64,000 bases of DNA from JAVBLU01 sp031553225 (GTDB taxonomy: Bacteria > Bacillota > Clostridia > Christensenellales > UBA1750): the NCBI GenBank assembly GCA_031553225.1, contig JAVBLU010000010.1, positions 67,703-131,702 on the forward strand, read 5' to 3'. This document shows, piece after piece, positions 42,226-48,614 of this stretch. Under the pieces are notes generated by a model that saw only the letters and a list, made by a program, of their open reading frames with translations, ran no database searches and was not told where the DNA came from. How positions within the stretch are numbered: the stretch's first letter is position 1; every line of letters begins with the position of its first letter. Both the position numbers and the translations under genes were made by a program.

Positions 42226-42915
42226 ATGGACGGGACGATGACGTTCCAGGACATCTTCAAGAAGAAATTCGTCGAGGGCATGGAGCTCTCGCGCATGAAC
42301 CTCAGCGCGCCGGTCATCATCTTCACGCTGGGGCTTGCGATGATCCTGGGGCTGTTTATCTTCTACGTATACAAAAAGACATTCAAGGGAGTTTTGTACT
42401 CCCTGTCCTTCAACATTTCTCTTATCATGCTCACCATGGTCACGGCCATGGTCATTATGGCCATCTCCTCCAACGTGGCGCTGTCGCTGGGCATGGTGGG
42501 CGCGCTGTCCATCGTGCGTTTCCGCACGGCCGTTAAGGAGCCGCTGGACACGGTGTACATGTTCTGGGCCATTGCAGCAGGCATCACGCTGGGCGCGGGG
42601 TTCTACCTGTTTTCCGCCATCGGGTGCCTGGTCATCGGCATCGTGCTCTTCGTCATGTCGCTGCTGCCGGGCATGGGAGCGCAGCACTTCCTGCTCGTGC
42701 TGCACTTCGATCCGGCCGCACAAACCGACGTACAGCACATGCTGGCCCGGCTACCCCGGCCCAAGCTCAAGTCCAAGACCACGGCGCGCGGCGGCATCGA
42801 GGCGACCTACGAGCTGCGCCTGTCGCCCGAGCGCGCATCCGTCACCGAAGAATTTTTGCGCCTGCCGGGCGTGCACGACGCGACGCTCGTGTCCTATCAG
42901 TCGGAGATGCTGTAG
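42226..42915 (+). CDS. DUF4956 membrane protein
   Basis: A 229-residue protein with about four membrane helices in the first two thirds and a soluble C-terminal domain (about 145-229). The segment ALSLGMVGALSIVRFRTAVKEP is the recognisable DUF4956 core. The family regularly accompanies VTC and CotH proteins and is probably the membrane partner of the VTC protein; this is inference from context. AAGGAGG eight bases upstream supports ATG 42226 over an earlier start at 42196. Confidence 0.88.
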   Translation: MDGTMTFQDIFKKKFVEGMELSRMNLSAPVIIFTLGLAMILGLFIFYVYKKTFKGVLYSLSFNISLIMLTMVTAMVIMAISSNVALSLGMVGALSIVRFRTAVKEPLDTVYMFWAIAAGITLGAGFYLFSAIGCLVIGIVLFVMSLLPGMGAQHFLLVLHFDPAAQTDVQHMLARLPRPKLKSKTTARGGIEATYELRLSPERASVTEEFLRLPGVHDATLVSYQSEML

Positions 42916-42965
42916 GCGGATAAGACGCCGCGCCCCTGCGAAAGGCAACGCAAAGGAAGTCACAA

Positions 42966-43012
42966 TGCGCCAAAGGTTCCCCTGTTTCGCGGCAGGGGAA
43001 CCTTGTTGCGCA
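42966..43012 (+). terminator. long hairpin between DUF4956 and spoIIAA
   Basis: AAGGTTCCCCTG (42973-42984) and CAGGGGAACCTT (42993-43004) form a perfect 12-bp stem, extended by TGCGC/GCGCA at the outer ends (42966-42970, 43008-43012). There is no following T run, so it may be a weak terminator for the cotH operon or a leader element of the spoIIA operon. No clear sigma-H promoter was found for spoIIA in the gap. Confidence 0.5.
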
Positions 43013-43062
43013 GGCGAATCACTTCCTGCTTGGGACAAGCTGTAAGGCAAGGGGATGTTGCG

Positions 43063-43389
43063 ATGGTGACGGGCAAGCGGCGCGGCGATACGGTGATCGC
43101 CCATATTTCCTGCGAGCTGGACCAGCACTCTGCGGGAGAGGTGCGCGCGCGGCTGGAGGCGCTGATCCAGGACGAGCGCGTCAAGCGCCTGGAGATTGAT
43201 TTGTCCGGTATGACGTTCATGGATTCGTCCGGCATCGGCGTGTTGCTTGGACGCTACAAAACCTTGCAGCGCCGCAGCGGCATGCTTGCCGTGTGCAATC
43301 CATCCCCCCACGTGGACCGCATCCTGCGGCTGTCGGGGCTGTACCAGATTATCGAGCGGCAGAACGCTCCCGGGGAGGCCGGCCAATGA
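43063..43389 (+). CDS. spoIIAA: anti-sigma-F factor antagonist SpoIIAA
   Basis: A 108-residue STAS-domain protein. MTFMDSSGIGVLLGRY holds the Ser phosphorylated by SpoIIAB. Unphosphorylated SpoIIAA displaces sigma-F from SpoIIAB and so starts forespore transcription. The ATG at 43063 follows AGGGGA; the stop overlaps the spoIIAB ATG as ATGA. The three-gene order is that of Bacillus and Clostridium. Confidence 0.94.
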   Translation: MVTGKRRGDTVIAHISCELDQHSAGEVRARLEALIQDERVKRLEIDLSGMTFMDSSGIGVLLGRYKTLQRRSGMLAVCNPSPHVDRILRLSGLYQIIERQNAPGEAGQ

Positions 43390-43838
43390 AGGACGTACGC
43401 AACGAGATGCGCCTGGACTTTTTGGGCGTTACGGAGAACGAGGCTTTTGCGCGCGTGGTCATCAGCGCGTTTGCGCTGCCCCTGCAGCCCACCGTCACGG
43501 AGCTGGAGGATGTGAAGACCGCCGTATCCGAGGCCGTCACAAACGCCATCATCCACGGCTACGAGGGGCGGCTTGGCACGGTACGCCTGGCCGCCGCCAT
43601 CCTGGCGGACGGTACGCTGTGCGTGGAGGTGAAGGACGCGGGCGTGGGCATCGACGATGTGCAGCGCGCCCGGGAGCCTTTCTTTACCTCCAAGCCCGAG
43701 ATGGAGCGCAGCGGTATGGGCTTTACGGTAATGGAATCCTTCATGGACGCGGTGGAGGTGGAATCCACGCGCGGGCATGGCACGACGGTGCGCATGCTCA
43801 AGAAGTTTTCCGCCGGGGAGGCGGGGAAGGGCGAGTGA
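43386..43838 (+). CDS. spoIIAB: anti-sigma-F factor / serine kinase SpoIIAB
   Basis: A 150-residue GHKL-family serine kinase that holds sigma-F inactive and phosphorylates SpoIIAA. The N box (AVSEAVTNAIIHGY), G1 box (DAGVGI) and G2 box (RSGMGFTVME) of the ATP site are present. It is coupled at both ends: ATGA with spoIIAA and GTGA with sigF. Confidence 0.95.
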   Translation: MKDVRNEMRLDFLGVTENEAFARVVISAFALPLQPTVTELEDVKTAVSEAVTNAIIHGYEGRLGTVRLAAAILADGTLCVEVKDAGVGIDDVQRAREPFFTSKPEMERSGMGFTVMESFMDAVEVESTRGHGTTVRMLKKFSAGEAGKGE

Positions 43839-44551
43839 ACGGAGCGCAGGAGGAGCTTCGCAGCCTGATTGAGCGCGCGCAGCGGGGCGATGAGGAAGCG
43901 CTTTGTGTGGCTTGCGCGGGCAACGAGGCGCTTGTGCACGCCGTGGCGCGCCGCTACATGAACCGGGGCGTGGAGTACGAGGATCTGGTACAGCTGGGTA
44001 TGATCGGGCTGATCAAGGCCATCCGCGGTTTTAATCTGTCGCTTGAGTACCGTTTCTCCACCTACGCCGTGCCCCTTATCATGGGAGAGATGCGGCGTAC
44101 CCTGCGCGACGACGGTCCGGTGCACGTCGCCCGCTCGCTGAAAGAGAGCGCCGCGCGGCTCATGCGCGCGCGTGACGAACTGGCCAGGGGCGGACAGGAA
44201 CCGAGCATGGACGCGGTGGCGGCGGCATGCGGCATGTCGGCCGCGGACGCCGTGCTTGCCCTTGGCGCGCAGCGCGCCGTGCGCTCGCTGGACGAACCGG
44301 TGGCCGAGGACGACGAGCGGGCCGCCGCGTCGTTCTTGTGTGACCTGCGCGCGGAAATTCCCGGAAGCGACAGAACGGACGTGCGTGATGCAGTGCGCCG
44401 TCTGCCCGAGCGCGAGCGGCTCATCGTGGCGCTGCGTTTCTTTCGCGGCCTCACGCAGGCGGAGACAGCCGCGCACCTGGGCATCTCGCAGGTGCAGGTC
44501 TCCCGCCTGGAAAAGGGCATTTTGGAAGAATTGCGCGAACGGCTGGCGTAA
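43835..44551 (+). CDS. sigF: RNA polymerase sporulation sigma factor SigF
   Basis: A 238-residue forespore sigma factor. Region 2 shows YEDLVQLGMIGLIKAIRGF and YRFSTYAVPLIMGEMRR; the conserved RDDGPVHVARSLKE follows. Region 4 has LTQAETAAHLGISQVQVSRLEK as the -35 recognition helix-turn-helix. The GTG at 43835 overlaps the spoIIAB stop. A hairpin and a gene of unknown function follow directly; no spoVA genes are seen downstream. Confidence 0.95.
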   Translation: MNGAQEELRSLIERAQRGDEEALCVACAGNEALVHAVARRYMNRGVEYEDLVQLGMIGLIKAIRGFNLSLEYRFSTYAVPLIMGEMRRTLRDDGPVHVARSLKESAARLMRARDELARGGQEPSMDAVAAACGMSAADAVLALGAQRAVRSLDEPVAEDDERAAASFLCDLRAEIPGSDRTDVRDAVRRLPERERLIVALRFFRGLTQAETAAHLGISQVQVSRLEKGILEELRERLA

Positions 44552-44572
44552 GGCCACACGTTTGGGTGGCGT

Positions 44573-44610
44573 CCCCATAGTCTGATAGGGAAACAGCTCA
44601 GACTTTGGGG
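44573..44610 (+). promoter_or_regulatory. hairpin covering the ribosome binding site of the gene after sigF
   Basis: CCCCATAGTCTGA (44573-44585) and TCAGACTTTGGGG (44598-44610) pair at 12 of 13 positions with a 12-base loop. The 3' arm contains most of the GGGGG (44607-44611) that serves as Shine-Dalgarno for the ATG at 44620. In a long sigF read-through transcript the site would be closed. It is not a normal terminator because no T run follows. Confidence 0.6.
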
Positions 44611-44619
44611 GCGTTCTTC

Positions 44620-45984
44620 ATGTCCTTTCCCATTCCCACGACCGTCGTTGACGCGGGCAGCGTTTCACAGCTAAAGAGCGCCATCGAAGGGGCGACCGGC
44701 CCCCTTACGGTGCGCATTACGCAGAGTTTTTCCGGCAACGCCACCATCGCCCAGCGCTTCGACGCGGCAATTTTCGGCAGCGCCGCGGCCCTTACCTCCC
44801 GCCTCACCTTCACGGGCGAAGGACGGCTGTATGTGCGCAATTTGACGGTGTATGCCGGGTGTTTGCATGCCAGGGACATCAGCGGCGCGCTCTATCTAGA
44901 CGGCGAGGTGAATGTGCTGAGCACGCCCAGCAATCTGGACGGACTGACGGCAAACGGCCTGATTGTGATGGCGCGTACCGCCGTCTCGGTACACGGCGGC
45001 GCCGCCGGCCGGGGGGTGAAGGTGTATGCCGACTTACGGTTGCTTGAGGGCGCGGCGCTGGTCAGCCGCGGCGGGGCGGGCGCATTGGATGCCGGCCGCG
45101 GCGGTTCGGGTCTGGAGGCGGATGGCGAGCTTTCCCTTGGCCTGCAGGCGCGCCTGCTGTCGGCCGGAGGCTTCAGTTCTTCGGGCAACGGCGGGGACGG
45201 CATACGCTGCACGCAGCTGTTCCTGCGCGATCTGGCCCGCGTGAGCGCCACCGGAGGGGATGGCGTGAACCAGGGAGGAAGCGGCATCGTCATCGGGCCG
45301 GACGGCAATTATGGCTCGCTGCTCACGCCGCCTGGCGAGTTCCCCTTTATAACGGCGCGCGGCGGCGGCAAACAGAACGCCGCTCCCACGGCGGGCGGGA
45401 ATGGCATCGTGCTGGGCAATGACCAGGATGGCTATGCAATCGGCGATTTTACCGCAGACGCTAGTTACCGGCCCGGCCTGGTGAACGGCCTGCCAGCAGG
45501 CTACGTCGTGTACAATCAGGATAAGGGCGGTACGTTTTATGTTCTGGACATGCTGCAGCCCGAGCCGATCGACAGGTACTATGGCAACGGCGTAAACGGG
45601 CCCGCGAACACGGTTTTTCTGCAGGAGGCCGTACGCTTTACCCTCACTCCGAGCAGCCTAACCCTGGTATGCGGAAACAGCGCCGAGGTGGCCGTGGTGG
45701 AGATAGTCCCCGCCGAGGGGGTATACAAAGCGCTCGTATGGACGCTCGCCGATTCGTCGGTGGCGAGCGTAGCGCCGAGCCCGGATGGACTGAGCGCCGC
45801 GGTAACGGGCGTTTCGGCAGGACAGACGCACCTTACGCTTACCCTTCTGCGGCCCGGGTGCGGGACGTACGCGCAGACGATTCCCGTAACCGTCACATGC
45901 GGGCGAGGAGCCCCGGATGCGCGGCCTGCGGGCGACGCCGGGCGGCCGCTTCGCTCGTTCCGCTGCGGGCGATGCCACGGGTAG
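44620..45984 (+). CDS. Gly-rich beta-repeat protein with C-terminal Ig-like domain, unknown function
   Basis: A 454-residue protein with no signal peptide and no membrane helix. Residues about 15-270 are rich in Gly, Ala and Leu in short strand-turn repeats (GGAAGRGVKVYADLRLLEGA and similar), suggesting a right-handed beta helix. A bacterial Ig-like (BIG2-type) domain follows at about 345-430 (VWTLADSSVASVAPSPDG, then AAVTGVSAGQTHLTLTL). The Cys/Arg/Gly-rich last 25 residues look different and could be a frame-shifted end. It begins 68 bases after sigF, with its ribosome binding site in a hairpin. A structural or spore-associated role is a guess. Confidence 0.7.
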   Translation: MSFPIPTTVVDAGSVSQLKSAIEGATGPLTVRITQSFSGNATIAQRFDAAIFGSAAALTSRLTFTGEGRLYVRNLTVYAGCLHARDISGALYLDGEVNVLSTPSNLDGLTANGLIVMARTAVSVHGGAAGRGVKVYADLRLLEGAALVSRGGAGALDAGRGGSGLEADGELSLGLQARLLSAGGFSSSGNGGDGIRCTQLFLRDLARVSATGGDGVNQGGSGIVIGPDGNYGSLLTPPGEFPFITARGGGKQNAAPTAGGNGIVLGNDQDGYAIGDFTADASYRPGLVNGLPAGYVVYNQDKGGTFYVLDMLQPEPIDRYYGNGVNGPANTVFLQEAVRFTLTPSSLTLVCGNSAEVAVVEIVPAEGVYKALVWTLADSSVASVAPSPDGLSAAVTGVSAGQTHLTLTLLRPGCGTYAQTIPVTVTCGRGAPDARPAGDAGRPLRSFRCGRCHG

Positions 45985-46109
45985 CCATACGCGAAAAGTG
46001 AGGACGGCGACAACCGGCGGCGGTCAACCGCGTCGCTTCGCCGCGCGGGGCAACGCCGCGCAGCCGCAGAACTGTTTCGCAAAGATGCCGGGATGAAAAC
46101 CCCAGATGC

Positions 46110-46162
46110 ACGCATAGACCGTGGATAAGACCGCGCGGCGGGTTTATCCACGGTCTATGCGT
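46110..46162. repeat. perfect 19-bp inverted repeat (hairpin)
   Basis: The arms at 46110-46128 (ACGCATAGACCGTGGATAA) and 46144-46162 are exact reverse complements around a 15-base, very GC-rich loop. It lies 126 bases after the preceding gene and 80 before the NIF3-like gene. There is no flanking T run of note. It could be a bidirectional terminator or a REP/MITE-like element. The surrounding 45985-46241 contains no gene I can support. Confidence 0.7.
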
Positions 46163-46241
46163 CCTGCGCGCGTTGCTCGCCGGACATGGCGGCAGGTGCG
46201 CGGGCGCGCACACCGAACGTTTTCCGTAGGAGGCGGTGGAC

Positions 46242-46631
46242 ATGCCCAGCGCAATACAAATCTTCGACCATTTTATGGCGCGCGCGGATTTCGTCACGTG
46301 GGCGAACAAGGCGGATCACGTTTGGCGGAACGGGGCGCGCGAGGTGCGGCGTGTGGGCACGGGCTGGTCGGCGTGCGTGGGCAATTTGCACGCCGCGGCC
46401 CAAGACGGCTGCGACTTGTTCATCGCGCATGAGAGGCCCTTTGAAACGCCGCCGGGCGAGCTTATGGGCAGCGCCCGCGACTGGGAGCTGCCCCGGCTAT
46501 ACGAGCTTGAGCGCGGCGGGATGGCGCTTATGAATCTGCACGACGCCTGGGATCATTTCCCGAAAATTGGCGTCAGGCCGTCGCTCGCGCGGTTCCTGGG
46601 CTTGGGTGAGGAAGAGCGGCGGCTAGACTAG
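46242..46631 (+). CDS. NIF3-like protein, N-terminal half (gene interrupted by TAG)
   Basis: A 129-residue open frame behind AGGAGG (46228-46233), with the N-terminal half of a Nif3-like dinuclear-metal protein. Visible are DGCDLFIAHERPF, corresponding to the family's metal-binding HH/HE region, and GGMALMNLHDAWDHFP with a further His/Asp pair. It ends at TAG 46629-46631, and the same frame continues with the other half. Alone it would lack half the fold. See the spanning entry. Confidence 0.7.
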   Translation: MPSAIQIFDHFMARADFVTWANKADHVWRNGAREVRRVGTGWSACVGNLHAAAQDGCDLFIAHERPFETPPGELMGSARDWELPRLYELERGGMALMNLHDAWDHFPKIGVRPSLARFLGLGEEERRLD

Positions 46632-46658
46632 ATCCATCCCGGGAATGCGCCGGGCGCG

Positions 46659-47069
46659 GTGACCACCGGGGGCGGCTCAATCGGAATATACCGCGCGGAG
46701 TACGTAAACGTCAGAGCGTTCGCGGCGCACGTGTCGCGCTGTTTCTCCGTGTACGGCGCCTCAGGCGCGCTCGTCATGGGCGATCCGGACAGGCGCGTAG
46801 CGCGCGTGGCAATCGGCGTGGGCTGCCACATCCCCGGATTTGAGTCTTTGGCGGCGGGCGCCGACGCGCTTCTGGTCGTTTATGACCGAGCCCTGCTTCA
46901 GCCGCTCCGGCTCGCGCTCGTGGAATCCGGGGCCAGCCTGGTCGTTGTGGAGCACCACGCCGTGGAGATGCCATCGATGAGCGCAATGGCGGAGTACATC
47001 GCCCAAACCTTTGGGGTGCATGCTCGGTTTTACGCGCGCGAACCGCGCTGCGAGGTTGTTCAGGGTTAG
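46659..47069 (+). CDS. NIF3-like protein, C-terminal half
   Basis: A 136-residue open frame from GTG 46659, in frame with the previous half. It carries the C-terminal Nif3-like segments: RVARVAIGVGCHIPGFESL, GADALLVVYDRALLQPL and VVVEHHAVEMPSMSAMAEYI, the last containing the metal-binding His-x-x-x-E-type motif. The GTG has only a poor ribosome binding site, so independent translation is doubtful. The full-length family normally has both halves in one chain. Confidence 0.6.
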   Translation: MTTGGGSIGIYRAEYVNVRAFAAHVSRCFSVYGASGALVMGDPDRRVARVAIGVGCHIPGFESLAAGADALLVVYDRALLQPLRLALVESGASLVVVEHHAVEMPSMSAMAEYIAQTFGVHARFYAREPRCEVVQG

Positions 47070-47122
47070 GGCGCAGACGCAACGACCTGCCGAGGTCCGC
47101 GACGCGCTGCTTTCATGCACGC

Positions 47123-48361
47123 CTAGAAGGCCCGGTCGATCTCCTCGCGCACGATCTGCACCCAGCGGATCATGTTGTCCGGCTTACCGCTGATGGTCTC
47201 CACGTCCTTCAGCGTAACGTCGAACACGCAGCCGTTTTCCTTGAAGGCGGCGAAGGCTTCCCGCATGGTCCGGCGCACGAACGGCTCGTCCAGCCCGCGC
47301 GCGATCATTGCTGACGGGTCCGGCCGATAGGAGATCACATAATCGCCGCCGATGAGCTCCGCACAGCGCCGCACGCGCGCGAAGGGCGACACCGCAATGC
47401 GCCGCAGCCCCTTCACGCGGCGAAGCAGCCCAATTTTATCCGTCAGGTCCTCGCAGCAGCCATAGGAAGACATGCCGAACCGCTCCATGATGGGCTGCTG
47501 GTAGGTAAGCATGAACTCGTCGAACAGCTTTGGCCCGAAGGTGGTAAACTCCTGCGAGGCGAGGAAGGTCCACAGCTGCTTCGTACGTACGCCCCTCACG
47601 CGGCAGTCGGGGGGGGGAAGCTCGCGGCAGTAGGAAAAAGCCTGGTTCTGGTGATCGGCCAGGGAGTAATCGCCTGCGGCCTCCGTCTCGTCGATGGCCT
47701 GCAGCACCGCATCCCGCATGAAGGCGAGCAGGCGGTGCAGCCACTCCGGATTGTCGTAAGCGTCCCACATGATCTGCTCCAGACCGCGCAGTTTGGCGAT
47801 GTCCGTGGACAGGTCCATCTGCCAGGTGCGCGTGAGGGGCGCTATGCGGCACACATGGATGTCTGTCAGATCTCCCACGGCGTCTTGCACCCGGCCAAGC
47901 CGCTCGGATGTGGCCTGTTCGTCAACGGCGTGCGGCCGAACGCTGAGGCGCTGGATATCCTCCAGCTGCGATAGGCTGGGCTTGTACGCCGCGGCACCGC
48001 CCGGCTGAGGCTTTTCACCCAGGTGGACGGGCACGCCCCAGCGCGATTCGTCGGACGTACACTCTGCGGCCGGTACGATCAGCCAAGGCTCATATACGAA
48101 GTCGTCGCGGAGCAGCTGATGGTAGAGCACGGCTTGGGCGCACTGCGTCTCCAGGTGCCTCAGCAGCGGATCCTGGCACCGAATGACGGAAAAATCAAAA
48201 AACTCATTGTAGGGCACCGCGCGCATGTAGATGAGCGGCTTGCGCATGGTCAGGCTGTTCAAGTCGGTCCACAGCGCGCGGCTCTCCTGCACGCGCGGCG
48301 AATTGGCCAGCTCCACGTAGCGCTTTACAAAGTCGCGCAAGGAAGCTATCTGCTCGTTCAC
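47123..48361 (-). CDS. URO-D-like TIM-barrel protein (second, diverged member)
   Basis: A 412-residue protein related to uroporphyrinogen-III decarboxylase-like proteins of gut and soil anaerobes. The middle part (LRGLEQIMWDAYDNPEWLHRLL), the YGCCEDLTDK segment and the later GGDYVISYRPDP strand fit that group. True HemE substrate residues are not evident, so haem synthesis is not inferred. It differs much from the member at 34994-36121. GTG 48361 is chosen because GGAGG lies eight bases upstream. It has its own promoter with a palindrome. Confidence 0.78.
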   Translation of the reverse strand: MNEQIASLRDFVKRYVELANSPRVQESRALWTDLNSLTMRKPLIYMRAVPYNEFFDFSVIRCQDPLLRHLETQCAQAVLYHQLLRDDFVYEPWLIVPAAECTSDESRWGVPVHLGEKPQPGGAAAYKPSLSQLEDIQRLSVRPHAVDEQATSERLGRVQDAVGDLTDIHVCRIAPLTRTWQMDLSTDIAKLRGLEQIMWDAYDNPEWLHRLLAFMRDAVLQAIDETEAAGDYSLADHQNQAFSYCRELPPPDCRVRGVRTKQLWTFLASQEFTTFGPKLFDEFMLTYQQPIMERFGMSSYGCCEDLTDKIGLLRRVKGLRRIAVSPFARVRRCAELIGGDYVISYRPDPSAMIARGLDEPFVRRTMREAFAAFKENGCVFDVTLKDVETISGKPDNMIRWVQIVREEIDRAF

Positions 48362-48376
48362 GGGCAACCCCTCCGC

Positions 48377-48422
48377 ATACTGGCGTTATGGCCAGTATAC
48401 GGCGTTCGGCGGGGCATTGCAA
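48377..48422 (-). promoter_or_regulatory. promoter with overlapping palindrome upstream of the second URO-D-like gene
   Basis: On the minus strand TTGCAA (48422-48417), a 17-base spacer and TATACT (48399-48394) form a promoter. A palindrome with arms ATACTGGC (48377-48384) and GCCAGTAT (48391-48398) covers the -10 and the predicted transcription start. The layout is that of an operator-controlled promoter; the regulator is unknown. Confidence 0.6.
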
Positions 48423-48426
48423 GGCG

Positions 48427-48600
48427 CTAAATGTACTTGGCAAAGAAGCAGAGCCACGCGGCCGCAGCCAGCGCTCCAAGGGCTGGCAGTAAGGCGCCAA
48501 GGGCCGCCAGACGCAGTTTGTTGGACCAGAGGTACTCCGAATAGCTGATGCAGTACACAAGCCCGCCGAGCGCGAGAAACAGCGCGGCGATTCGGTCCAT
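48427..48600 (-). CDS. small two-helix membrane protein at the end of the ger operon
   Basis: A 57-residue product with two hydrophobic segments (about residues 3-20 and 31-54), ending in WLCFFAKYI. The ATG at 48600 lies seven bases after AGGGGG; ATG 48606 is an alternative. It starts 14 bases after the gerC stop. Bacillus ger operons carry similarly small two-helix D proteins that modulate receptor function; this is a plausible counterpart by size, topology and place, though sequence similarity was not tested. Confidence 0.65.
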   Translation of the reverse strand: MDRIAALFLALGGLVYCISYSEYLWSNKLRLAALGALLPALGALAAAAWLCFFAKYI

Positions 48601-48614
48601 TGCCATGCCCCCTT

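Larger units (their letters stand above)
46242..47069 (+). pseudogene. NIF3-like gene interrupted by an in-frame amber codon
   Basis: Two halves of one Nif3-like dinuclear metal-centre protein lie in the same reading frame, separated only by TAG at 46629-46631. The bases between the halves stay open and no frameshift is needed. The stop falls in the region linking the two halves, about ten residues after LARFLGLGEEE. Many genes here end in TAG (mnmA, both ABC subunits, the alkylation repair gene), so TAG is a normal stop and recoding is unlikely. A recent nonsense mutation, a sequencing error or a true split into two subunits are the options. Confidence 0.6.

Noticed and set aside
46629..46631. 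TAG as a pyrrolysine codon in the NIF3-like gene
   Set aside because: TAG is the normal stop of several genes in the window and NIF3 proteins are not known pyrrolysine proteins; no pyl gene is seen here.
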